Below are positions 18,501 through 25,814 of a stretch of 64,000 nt of DNA, in pieces. Made by a program: the position numbers and the translations under genes. Within the stretch, counting starts at the first letter, position 1. Each line of letters begins with the position of its first letter. This DNA comes from Crocinitomix algicola (GTDB lineage: Bacteria > Bacteroidota > Bacteroidia > Flavobacteriales_D > Crocinitomicaceae). The stretch lies in the NCBI RefSeq assembly GCF_001661595.2, contig NZ_LYPF02000016.1, positions 1 through 64,000 of the forward strand. Direction: 5' to 3'. The notes under the pieces were generated by a model. The model searched no databases. It had not been told where the DNA came from and saw only the letters and a program-made list of their open reading frames with translations.

Positions 18501-18858
18501 CTACACCACCATGGAACCAAATGGAAGGTGTTTAGAATTAGGTTATGGTAGAATAAATGCCTGTACGGCCGTTTATTTTAATAATGAAGAGTTGAAAACA
18601 GAAGAAGATCAAACCAACCTGATAAACATCACTTATGTTAACCCTGTTACGGATATTTTATATGTTAATGTTCATGATTTACAAAATTTCTCAGTAATCA
18701 TGTACAATCCTACAGGACAACTTGTTTTTGATAGTAATTATAAAAACACAAGCACCTTTGATGTTGATATGTCATCATTTGCCAATGGCATATACTTTTT
18801 AAGTGTATTTGATGAAAAAACACAAAGAAACACTACTGTTAAAATCCTTAAAAAATAA
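15553..18858 (+). CDS. T9SS-exported subtilisin-like serine protease with N-terminal beta-propeller
   Basis: A 1101-residue secreted protein. Signal peptide to about residue 24 (NICTAQ). Residues 30-450 are repeated propeller-type strands (GDVIVIAA, GNVYVAGG, NMYITGYA, GNVYVTGYTG, GEVFITGT), similar to SBBP/delta-60 repeats. A linker or prodomain-like segment spans 450-650. The S8 catalytic domain follows with Asp700 (VIDYHG), His750 (NEAHLQNVSGI) and Ser943 (GTSAAAP). The His motif departs from the usual HGT. A type A sorting domain (VNPVTDILYV ... NGIYFLSVF ... VKILKK) closes the protein. It should be exported by T9SS and attached or released at the surface. A strong hairpin lies after the stop. 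Confidence 0.9.
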   Translation: MKNLCKKLFGFLAITIVLPNICTAQHPFLDTAWVAQTPEISEAIYHSSSVVHQGNLIVTGNVDVGGDIDVVTLKYGVNGDTLWMKTQSGSLTDGADYGVDVKINASGDVIVIAAIENTGTDYDYAVYQYDGSTGNLDWSYTWNGTGGGNDIPTTVELDGSGNVYVAGGSEALGGFGDYGVIKLSSTGTFQWAAYYDYTSLHDAATKIVINSQIVVTGISASGIGDWDLATIKLNPATGAIGSTNRTDIAGATMVEASDMVTDSLSNMYITGYAEIAGNKNVQTIKLDSNLTEVWIKNYSGTFDDEGKDLAVDVYGNVYVTGYTGKSAGLFKALTIKYDASGNEIWVKEFGNIENSVEGRAEKIALNDSGEVFITGTIADQGNISSFFFTQYSADGLVLLSTEYNSLGLGDTAYNIHVVADSVYITGLSHYVGTTQMTAIKFVLLQNVDYSYFYLNGEKSVWCQQPGMYSFALIDSSRFVDVDSTIVSHSDFFPDDGIHYIYFDPEASESEIDSMITVIESQPNFYKEYLVATQTRNNTQKYANELYAGIDNYIEIVFNDPDLTDTQVDSFATSNQLDVVYYPPSGIDGGVFILKANQNYTNHSLTSATLTMDIAADLWEEDTEEFIKIVTPSLRLFRPHDGPDDPYYDDMWWAIGSETTCNGTATDPTANIGLDCAWNFEFDYGTGPSYSGDGVVVGVIDYHGVQWDHPDLDGSFLDGWAAFGDVEGEAAVVPIYNDADDVYYAAWNEAHLQNVSGIISADIDNTEGIVGVAHESMLIPSLWSGTTAQFDGLLQELLTDPLIERQVDIINMSFGYNGMTVEEAMGFGFYSSLQACHLSGRDGKGIVLVASAGNRNGEYISIPAAMPMVFSVGATNPVDQIKKKYDGFDPIEGNWGSSYFKDLDVVAPGVCIMSTDFSDEGTGFPEDIGIGYAVGDYYGFSGTSAAAPMVSGLAALLLEKDADLTNEEVYEIIRLSSDKVGGYDYTTMEPNGRCLELGYGRINACTAVYFNNEELKTEEDQTNLINITYVNPVTDILYVNVHDLQNFSVIMYNPTGQLVFDSNYKNTSTFDVDMSSFANGIYFLSVFDEKTQRNTTVKILKK

Positions 18859-18865
18859 ACAAAAA

Positions 18866-18896
18866 TACCCGTACCACGCAACAAATGGTACGGGTA
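18866..18896 (+). terminator. Hairpin after protease gene
   Basis: Perfect 11-bp inverted repeat TACCCGTACCA (18866-18876) and TGGTACGGGTA (18886-18896) with a 9-nt loop, just past the protease stop. The following sequence is T-rich but not a clean T tract. The right arm reappears before the next paralogue at 20357 with a decayed left arm. Confidence 0.6.
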
Positions 18897-18916
18897 TATC
18901 GTTTCTTTATACAGGT

Positions 18917-20317
18917 ATGAGAAGTTTATGGTTTATTTATATTTTGATTATTTCTTGTCCTGTTATAGGACAATCAACCTTCCAATTTTCTTCAAAGAGT
19001 CCAGAATGGTCAGTAGAAGTAAGAGATGATATTGTTGAAAGTCAGACAGACGAAATATATGCTGTTTCTTCAGTTGACGGAGGTAAACGAGATGTGAGGC
19101 TTGTAAAAATAAAAGCGAATGGTACAGTGCTATGGGACACCATTTATGATTTTACCCCTCATCAGGAATTTTCCCCAAGATTGGTAAATGCGCATGACGG
19201 AGGGGTTATCGTAGCTTCCACCAGTTATTCCTACCCGGTAGATGATCAGGATGGATATAAAGATATTTTGGTATGGAAAATAAATGAGTTAGGAGAAATT
19301 GTTTGGCAAAAAGTGATTGCTGCTCGTTCATTTCATTCTATGATTGCTACATCTGATGGCAACTATATCCTTCTAGGAAGTCATTATAACGAAAGGCTGG
19401 GTCTATTGATTACGAAAATAGATGAAAACGGGAATATCCTCTGGCAAAAAATTATTGAACGTATGTTTGATAAGGGTGAAATAGCTTGGGTAAACCAAAA
19501 AAAAATAGTAGAAATTAATGGTTTTGTTTACATTGCTGCCTATTTTACATACCCATTAGTAGGATCTAATTGGCAAGATGGATTGTTATATCAGTTTGAT
19601 TTGGATGGAAATATAAATTGGGAGATTCGCATACCCAGTAGAGAAAAACATGACGTCCGCATGATAGAGTATATCTTTAAATTTAATGATAAACTTTATT
19701 TTATAGCAGACTATCGTGACATAATTGAAACTTATACATTCACTGAGCAGGGAGGTTTTAGGAATATTACAGATTCAATACAACTGGATTTAGACGGCCT
19801 GGTAATAGATAATTCATGTGACGGGACCGGAGATGCTTTAACAGGTATAGTGGAAATAACCGAATTACAGTTTTATTTTAAAAAATATAATCGTTTAGAT
19901 TCTGCTGCCTACTACGAAGTACCATATGACACACTCAAGGATGCTTTTGCAAAGATTATTAAAAGTAGAAACGGGGGATATATAATGTTGTCACAAACCT
20001 CTGGTGCCGTGCTAGTCACAAAAACAGATTGTATGGGCAATGTTGCCTATTGGAGCGAGGATTGTAATTCAAAAATTCCGGAAGGTCAGGAACTCCTATT
20101 ATACCCCAACCCAGTGAAAGATAGATTGACCATTGAGGCAGTATTTGATTTTTCAGAGGTATCGTTAATAAACGCTTTAGGGCAAATTACGGTATATAAA
20201 AACGAATGTAATTGCAATCGTAAATTAATAAATGTGAGTGATTTAGCCAGTGGAGTTTATTCGGTTTTAATTGAGGGGAAAGAACAAAATGTGACAGCAA
20301 AGTTTGTGAAGTTTTAA
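18917..20317 (+). CDS. T9SS type A sorting-domain protein, propeller-like (copy 1)
   Basis: A 466-residue exported protein. Signal peptide MRSLWFIYILIISCPVIGQ, then propeller-like repeats with the WxxxI...G/NG pattern (GTVLWDTIYDF, GEIVWQKVIAAR, GNILWQKIIER, GNINWEIRIP), and a type A sorting domain (YPNPVKDRLTI ... LASGVYSVLI ... FVKF). I start at the ATG at 18917; the open frame extends upstream to 18803 but that would overlap the protease and hide the signal peptide. An unusual CNC pair sits in the sorting domain and is conserved in the next copy as CKC. The function is unknown. It probably works alongside the protease, whose N-terminus has similar repeats. Confidence 0.82.
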   Translation: MRSLWFIYILIISCPVIGQSTFQFSSKSPEWSVEVRDDIVESQTDEIYAVSSVDGGKRDVRLVKIKANGTVLWDTIYDFTPHQEFSPRLVNAHDGGVIVASTSYSYPVDDQDGYKDILVWKINELGEIVWQKVIAARSFHSMIATSDGNYILLGSHYNERLGLLITKIDENGNILWQKIIERMFDKGEIAWVNQKKIVEINGFVYIAAYFTYPLVGSNWQDGLLYQFDLDGNINWEIRIPSREKHDVRMIEYIFKFNDKLYFIADYRDIIETYTFTEQGGFRNITDSIQLDLDGLVIDNSCDGTGDALTGIVEITELQFYFKKYNRLDSAAYYEVPYDTLKDAFAKIIKSRNGGYIMLSQTSGAVLVTKTDCMGNVAYWSEDCNSKIPEGQELLLYPNPVKDRLTIEAVFDFSEVSLINALGQITVYKNECNCNRKLINVSDLASGVYSVLIEGKEQNVTAKFVKF

Positions 20318-20336
20318 ATCTTAATTTTTAAGATTT
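20316..20336 (+). terminator. AT-rich hairpin at end of copy 1
   Basis: AAATCTTAA (20316-20324), TTT, TTAAGATTT (20328-20336) form a 9-bp perfect stem that begins in the stop codon. A short T-rich stretch follows. Terminator function is plausible. Confidence 0.45.
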
Positions 20337-20394
20337 CTGTCTTTTAGTAACCCAGGCAACAAATGGTACGGGTTTTTCGTTTCTTTATATAGGT

Positions 20395-21797
20395 ATGAAA
20401 ACTTTATGGTTGATCTATATTTTGATTGTTTCTTATCCCGTCATCGGACAATCAACCTTTCAGGTTTTTTTAGAAAATCCAGAGGGATCAGTAACACAAA
20501 TTAGACATGATATTGTGGAAAATGAAGCAGGCGATATCTATGCCATGTCAGACGTTACTTATTCAAAAAAAATGTGAGACTAATAAAAATAAACCAATAT
20601 GGCGTTGTAGAATGGGATACTATTTATGGTTTTACGCCCAGTCATGAATTTGGTCCAAAAATTGTAAACGCCCATGATAGTGGTGTACTTGTGGCTTCCA
20701 CAAGTTTTTCATACCCTGTTGATGATCAAGATGGTATTCAGGATATTTTGGTATGGAAAATCAATGAAGAGGGCGAAATTCTATGGCAAAAAGTAATAGC
20801 TGCGCGTATGTTTAACTCTATAATTGCTACATCTGATGGTAATTATATCCTCTTAGGAGTTCGGTATACAGAAACGATCGACCTCTTAATAACTAAAATT
20901 AATGATGAAGGTGTTATTATTTGGCAAAATATTATTGAAAGACCTTGGGATGGAGAACTAATTTCATGGGAAAGTGCCACTTCATTGACAGAAATAGATT
21001 CGGCTGTATATGTTGGTGCATCTATTGGTTCCCCTGAAGAAGTAGGTTCTGATGCTTTGCTATATAAAATTGACTTAAAAGGTGATATTATCTGGGAATT
21101 GAGGGTGCCACGTCATTTTCCAGCAAATGATATAAAGGTAAGTAGCATATTTAAATTTAACGATCGTTATTATTTTAAGGATAATATGTTTGATGGTGAA
21201 TTATATTCACTTAATCCTACAACAGGTGACTTTAAAAATATAAACGATTCTATCCAAATCGAATTAATAGATCAAGTAGTAGATAACTCATGTGATGATT
21301 CTGATGTGATAACAGGTTTAATGGAAATAACAGAACAAAAATTTAATTTTAGAAAGTTCAATCGATTAGATTCAGCTGCCTACTATGAAACCACGTTTGA
21401 TGCTCCTGAAGGAGGATTTAAGAAAATAATAAAAAGTAGAGATGGGGGCTATATTGTATTATCACAATCTTGGTCAGGAGGAACAATGGTGGTTTCAAAA
21501 ACTGATTGTATGGGTAATGTGGCTTTTTGGACTGAAGAGTGTAATCCTAAAATTCCCGAAAATGCAACCATTTTTTTATACCCCAATCCCGTTAAAAATG
21601 TGTTAACGGTTGAGTCCTCATTTGATTTTTCTGAGGTTTCCATTATAAATTCTCTTGGACAAAGAACGGTTTATCAAAATGATTGCAAATGCAATCGTAA
21701 AATACTTGACGTAAGTAATCTTTCTGCTGGGGTTTATACAATTTCAATAACAAATGACACGGAAATGAATGTCATTAAATTCTTAAAGCTTCAATAA
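20395..21797 (+). pseudogene. T9SS type A sorting-domain protein, copy 2, frameshifted in an A8 run
   Basis: Tandem paralogue of the preceding gene. The first segment (20395-20577) has the signal peptide MKTLWLIYILIVSYPVIGQ and ends ...YSKKM-stop. The second (20574-21797, 407 residues) continues from the same point with MRLIKINQYG and keeps all propeller-like repeats and the sorting domain (YPNPVKNVLTV ... SAGVYTISI ... FLKLQ). The break lies in eight A residues at 20565-20572. One extra A would give S-K-K-N-V-R-L-I-K, matching DVRLVKI in copy 1. The rest of the frame is intact, so this is a recent mutation, a slippage-controlled gene or a homopolymer sequence error. Confidence 0.75.
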
Positions 21798-21869
21798 TGT
21801 ATATTTTGATAGGGAAGCTTCGTTGTACTTTATTTATATCAAGAAAATTGTTAAATTATTTTAACGCTA

Positions 21870-21900
21870 TTGCTTTCAACTCACAATTTCGATATTTTTA
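21870..21900 (+). promoter_or_regulatory. Promoter of small lipoprotein gene
   Basis: TTG (21870-21872), 20 nt, TATTTTTA (21893-21900, last base differs from consensus). The box ends 14 nt before the ATG at 21915, the same geometry as the YceI promoter. Confidence 0.55.
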
Positions 21901-21914
21901 GATAAAGCTTAAAA

Positions 21915-22154
21915 ATGAAACGATTTGTACCCTTAATATTGTCCATTGCTTTTCTAATCATTGCTTGCGAACACCATTATACTTGCTATTTTAATACTAA
22001 TAAATTAACGTTTACACTTTCAGAGAATTCAAAAGTTACGGTACGTTTAGAATGTGAAAAATACGAAGACGATTTATTTAACGGCAATTGTCCGTTCAAT
22101 GATCATTGCCACCGTGTTTCTTTTTTAAATGGTAACAGCAGTAACAACAAATAA
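21915..22154 (+). CDS. Small cysteine-rich lipoprotein
   Basis: A 79-residue protein of no family I recognise. MKRFVPLILSIAFLIIAC is a lipoprotein signal ending in a lipobox (IIAC, Cys18). The mature part of about 60 residues contains four more cysteines (CEHHYTC, LECEK, GNCPFNDHC) and His pairs, so disulphides or metal binding are possible. A promoter with both elements precedes it. Its last 52 nt overlap the 3' end of the convergent GT2 gene. It may be real; the short length keeps confidence moderate. Confidence 0.55.
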   Translation: MKRFVPLILSIAFLIIACEHHYTCYFNTNKLTFTLSENSKVTVRLECEKYEDDLFNGNCPFNDHCHRVSFLNGNSSNNK

Positions 22155-23158
22155 AAAGGATACCAAATTTGATGCAAGAGCAAGGTTAAAGCAGTCATAC
22201 GCATGCTAGTTTCCCATCGCCAAATTAAAATAAGTTCAGCAAGGTATTTCAATCCAATTACTACACCAAAAAGTGGATTTTTCCCCAAATTGATTAACGA
22301 AATAAACAATAATACCTGGACAGCAAGCAATAAGATAAATCCTAAAATTACCGGAGCAGATAACATGCGATTGATTTTACCCGCCCAGCGTTTTCGTTGT
22401 TGTAATAACTTAACCATAGTGCCTGGCGCCTGCGTTGTCACAGCACAATTACTTGAATCAACTAACTCAACTTTAAGATTATTCTGTAAAAATGCATTTA
22501 ATAAAAAAACATCATCTCCGGAGGGTACTAAATAATCATTTCTTTGCTTATCGACTTTTAAAAACGCCTTTTTTGAAAATAAGAGGTTAGCTCCATTTGC
22601 CAAAATAGGCTGTTTTATTGAAGCTAATCCGAAATTTAAGGCACTTAAAAATTTAAATTCAATAATCGATAATGCACCAATTAACGAATTTGCCTTCATG
22701 TTTACCGGTAAAACAGCCATATCAGACGTCTGCAATTGCTGAATTTGAATAAAGTAATCGGACGGCAATTGAATATCAGCATCCCAGGTAATAATCGTTT
22801 CGTATTGGGCAACCTTTACACCCTTTTTGATTGCAAATTTTTTACCCTTCTGTTCCGAATTCGATATTATTTTGAATGGGTGCTTTAAGTTTTGTTCTAT
22901 TAATTCAATGCTATTGTCTGTTGAATGATCATCGATAAAAAGCAGCTCAACCCCTTGATTTATCAAACATTTATTTAACGAATTAATTAGTTCAATAATT
23001 CTATCTGATTCGTTGTGAAAAGGAATGATTACGCTTATGTTCGCATTTTTTCCTGTTACAATATTACTAGATGAAAGTTTAAAAAGTGCAACTAACCTCA
23101 ATAAGATGACCAGCAAAAATTGTACGCAAACTATTATAAAGCAGACCCACCAAATCAT
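22103..23158 (-). CDS. Family 2 glycosyltransferase, membrane-bound
   Basis: A 351-residue processive-type GT2. One N-terminal helix, then the catalytic domain: ISVIIPFHNE, FIDDHSTDNS, the metal-binding TWDADIQLP, and the QRKRW (QxxRW) motif. About three helices close the C-terminus. The start is ATG 23158, which overlaps the flippase stop as ATGA; the open frame extends 20 codons further upstream but inside the flippase gene. Paired with the flippase-like gene, it probably elongates or decorates a lipid-linked sugar or glycolipid. It is the last gene of the pheS operon. The product is unknown. Confidence 0.85.
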   Translation of the reverse strand: MIWWVCFIIVCVQFLLVILLRLVALFKLSSSNIVTGKNANISVIIPFHNESDRIIELINSLNKCLINQGVELLFIDDHSTDNSIELIEQNLKHPFKIISNSEQKGKKFAIKKGVKVAQYETIITWDADIQLPSDYFIQIQQLQTSDMAVLPVNMKANSLIGALSIIEFKFLSALNFGLASIKQPILANGANLLFSKKAFLKVDKQRNDYLVPSGDDVFLLNAFLQNNLKVELVDSSNCAVTTQAPGTMVKLLQQRKRWAGKINRMLSAPVILGFILLLAVQVLLFISLINLGKNPLFGVVIGLKYLAELILIWRWETSMRMTALTLLLHQIWYPFYLLLLLLPFKKETRWQ

Positions 23159-24096
23159 TTGTTTCGAATTAAAAAGAAACCGCCAACCAGTGCCGGTAAT
23201 GCAATATTTACGAACCACAAAATAAATCCAGTTAATAAAATGACACTGGTAGACACCCCAATTGCAGATAAAACAATCAATGCAGCAGCTTCACGCATAA
23301 ATAATTTGCCAAAAATCAAAGATGGAAGAACAGTGACTAATAGATACACTAACATGATGTGCATGTACAATTCATAAATCGATAAATGGGGCATAAAAGT
23401 AAATACAATTAAAACGTATTGACTTACAAATATGCCATATCGAAACAAGCTTAATCCAATAATTTTTAGCTTTATTCCACTACTTGCTTCACTAACAAAT
23501 TTAACTGATTCTTCGATATCCTTTGGCAAAAATCGTTTGAGAGGTTTCCGGACAATTCGGGATGGTTTTAAATATATCAGTATGCCAAAAATTAAAATAA
23601 ATAAACTGATTATTTGCAAAAAGTAAGTTGAAATTTCAAAGTTTATTTGCTGCGTAAATAGAAATGCAACTGTGCCACAACCAATTGAAACTACGAACTG
23701 AGCAAGATTTGCGATTAAGGTAAAAAACGCGGCATGCGTACGATCCGCTTTATCAATGAATGCAATTCTACCAATAAAATTCCCCACCCGATTAGGCGTC
23801 ATAATTCCAGTAGACAACCCGGCCAATACAGCCTTTATGGCTTCAGCAAACCGAATGGGTTTAATTGGCAGAATAAGTGCTTTCCATTTTAATGCTTCCA
23901 ACGACCAATTTATAGGCATCAGTAAAATAGCCAAAATCGCGTACTGATAATGTTTCGTATTATCCAAGAGATCATCGTAGGCCTGATTTGTGACCATTTC
24001 ATACAAACGATAAATGACCATTACAATCAAACCCACCCCAAAAACAAGTTTCAGTCCAAAAAGTAATGGAGATGATCGTATTTTAAATTCAGTCAT
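23155..24096 (-). CDS. Flippase-like membrane protein (LPG synthase TM domain family)
   Basis: A 313-residue integral membrane protein with about 8 helices, like the N-terminal membrane domain of lysylphosphatidylglycerol synthases (UPF0104). NWSLEALKWKAL near residue 60 and the TGIMTPNRVGNFIGR segment near 95-110 match the conserved loop of the family. The aminoacyl-transferase domain is absent, so it is the stand-alone flippase-like form. It is coupled to the GT2 gene by a 4-nt overlap, which suggests export of a glycolipid made by that enzyme. The gene lies 18 nt after the quinone oxidoreductase. Confidence 0.78.
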   Translation of the reverse strand: MTEFKIRSSPLLFGLKLVFGVGLIVMVIYRLYEMVTNQAYDDLLDNTKHYQYAILAILLMPINWSLEALKWKALILPIKPIRFAEAIKAVLAGLSTGIMTPNRVGNFIGRIAFIDKADRTHAAFFTLIANLAQFVVSIGCGTVAFLFTQQINFEISTYFLQIISLFILIFGILIYLKPSRIVRKPLKRFLPKDIEESVKFVSEASSGIKLKIIGLSLFRYGIFVSQYVLIVFTFMPHLSIYELYMHIMLVYLLVTVLPSLIFGKLFMREAAALIVLSAIGVSTSVILLTGFILWFVNIALPALVGGFFLIRNK

Positions 24097-24114
24097 TTGA
24101 ATCCAAGATAACTA

Positions 24115-25134
24115 TTACCAGTGAATTAATAGCTTCCCTTTTGATTTTCGAGACTCCAAAAGTTCATGCGCTTCATCGATTTGATCAACCGAGAAAGCAC
24201 CACCAATATGTACTTGCAACTTATTGGCCAGCATTAATTTTGCCACCTCATCCAAACAATGTTTTAAAACCATTGGGCGTTGATCACCAATTTTCAACAT
24301 ATTAACACCAAGGATCGATTTGGAACGCATCATCGTACCAATCGGTAATACCAACCCCATTTTACGCACAAAATTAAGAGTAGAAAAAATTCCCCATTTA
24401 CCTGCCGAACGTGCAGAACCACCAAATAGAATTAAACGTCCTCCAGCACCTATCAAACGAAAATCCTTTCTAAATGTCTCTCCTGCGATTGGATTAAAAG
24501 TGGCATCTAAACGGTCTTTTCCCAAAATTTTGTCAATTTCAACTTCATAATCATCGCTTCGATAATTAATCACATGATCAGCCCCTAATTGGCGCATAAA
24601 ATCTAATTTTTCATTGGAGCCAGCTGTAGCGAAAACTTCACATCCTTGCTGTTTACAAAATTGAATCAAGGCCATACCAACACCACCAGCACCGGCATGA
24701 ATCAAGACTTTATCCCCAGGAAAAAATTGTGTGATTACATGACTCATATAGTACGCGGTCACAAATTGAGTTGCTATCGATAAACCTTTACCTACTTCTA
24801 AATCATCGATGATTGAAACCGCCAAATTATTGGTAACAACATATTCTGCATATCCTCCAAATCGGGTAAATGCAACCACACGTTTTCCAATTAAATCCTT
24901 GTCAGATTCGTTAGCTACTTGATCAACCACACCAACCACTTCGTAGCCCAACACACAAGGCATTGGAGGAGCTTCACGATAAAGTCCATTTCTGGCCATT
25001 ACATCGGCATAGTTTAATCCAAAAGCTTCTACTTTTATACGTATTTCGTTTTCTTTCGGTACCGGTTTTTCTTTGTCTCTAACTTGAAAAGCAACTTTAG
25101 GATCTCCCTTTTTTTCTAAATAAACTGCTTTCAT
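24115..25134 (-). CDS. Zinc-free medium-chain reductase, quinone oxidoreductase type
   Basis: A 339-residue MDR-superfamily enzyme. N-terminal GroES-like domain (NEIRIKVEAFGLNYADVMARNGLY, residues 28-52) and a Rossmann domain with AGAGGVGMALIQF near 150-162. There is no cysteine cluster for structural zinc. The sequence fits NADPH:quinone oxidoreductases (Qor/zeta-crystallin group; VAT-1-like), which reduce quinones or enones. It lies 5 nt after rsmI within the pheS operon; the functional link to the neighbours is not evident. Confidence 0.88.
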   Translation of the reverse strand: MKAVYLEKKGDPKVAFQVRDKEKPVPKENEIRIKVEAFGLNYADVMARNGLYREAPPMPCVLGYEVVGVVDQVANESDKDLIGKRVVAFTRFGGYAEYVVTNNLAVSIIDDLEVGKGLSIATQFVTAYYMSHVITQFFPGDKVLIHAGAGGVGMALIQFCKQQGCEVFATAGSNEKLDFMRQLGADHVINYRSDDYEVEIDKILGKDRLDATFNPIAGETFRKDFRLIGAGGRLILFGGSARSAGKWGIFSTLNFVRKMGLVLPIGTMMRSKSILGVNMLKIGDQRPMVLKHCLDEVAKLMLANKLQVHIGGAFSVDQIDEAHELLESRKSKGKLLIHW

Positions 25135-25139
25135 AGGTG

Positions 25140-25814
25140 CTATTTTGATTTTCCCTCAATGACAATTACAAATTCCCCCTTTATTGGGTTTTCCGTAAAA
25201 TGTGTAATCAATTCACTGACTGTACCACGAATGGTTTCTTCAAATTTCTTAGAAATCTCTCTGGACACCGAAATCCTCCTATCTTCATCAAAAAACTCTT
25301 GAAATTGACCTAGCGCTTTTAAAATTCTATGCGGCGATTCGTAAAGTACTACCGTTCTTTCCTCCTCCGCGATCTTTTGAATCCTTGTTTGACGACCTTT
25401 TTTGGTAGGTAAAAAACCTTCGTAAACGAATTTTTCACAAGGAAAACCCGAATTTACCAGCGCAGGCACAAATGCCGTTGGGCCGGGTAAGCATTCCACT
25501 TCTATTCCTGCCTTCAAACATTCACGAACCAATAAAAACCCAGGATCTGAAATAGCCGGAGTTCCCGCATCTGAAACAAGAGCGTATTCAAGTCCATTCT
25601 GCAATTCTTCTACAATTCGACCTACAGTTTTATGTTCATTATTTAAATGATGAGCAATAAGTTTATTTTCAATTTCAAATTTTTGAAATAGCTTTAATGT
25701 GGTTCGAGTATCCTCAGCTAAAACGGCATCTGATTCTTTTAAGATCCGAATCGCTCGAAACGTCATATCTTCCAAATTCCCAATTGGAGTTGGAACAACT
25801 GTTAATTTTCCCAT
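25140..25814 (-). CDS. rsmI: 16S rRNA (cytidine1402-2'-O)-methyltransferase
   Basis: A 224-residue SAM-dependent methyltransferase of the tetrapyrrole-methylase fold. Visible motifs: VVPTPIGNLEDMTFRAI at the N-terminus, LAEDTRTTLKL near 33-43, SDAGTPAISDPGFLLVRE near 78-95, LPGPTAFVPAL, and YESPHRILKAL near 152-162. RsmI methylates C1402 in the ribosomal decoding centre. It lacks the short C-terminal extension of E. coli RsmI. Its ATG overlaps the stop of the glutamine cyclotransferase gene (TAATG). Confidence 0.95.
   Translation of the reverse strand: MGKLTVVPTPIGNLEDMTFRAIRILKESDAVLAEDTRTTLKLFQKFEIENKLIAHHLNNEHKTVGRIVEELQNGLEYALVSDAGTPAISDPGFLLVRECLKAGIEVECLPGPTAFVPALVNSGFPCEKFVYEGFLPTKKGRQTRIQKIAEEERTVVLYESPHRILKALGQFQEFFDEDRRISVSREISKKFEETIRGTVSELITHFTENPIKGEFVIVIEGKSK

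Larger units (their letters stand above)
18879..21797 (+). repeat. Tandem duplication of an exported-protein gene with its leader
   Basis: Two copies, 18879-20317 and 20357-21797, offset by exactly 1478 nt at both the leader and the start codon. The 38-nt leaders before the ATGs are identical at 35 positions by my comparison, while the encoded proteins differ much more. The first leader overlaps the right arm of the protease terminator hairpin, which marks the probable duplication boundary. Confidence 0.8.

Noticed and set aside
23159-23218. Longer start for the GT2 gene
   Set aside because: The extension lies inside the flippase gene; the ATGA overlap at 23158 is the usual coupling signal.
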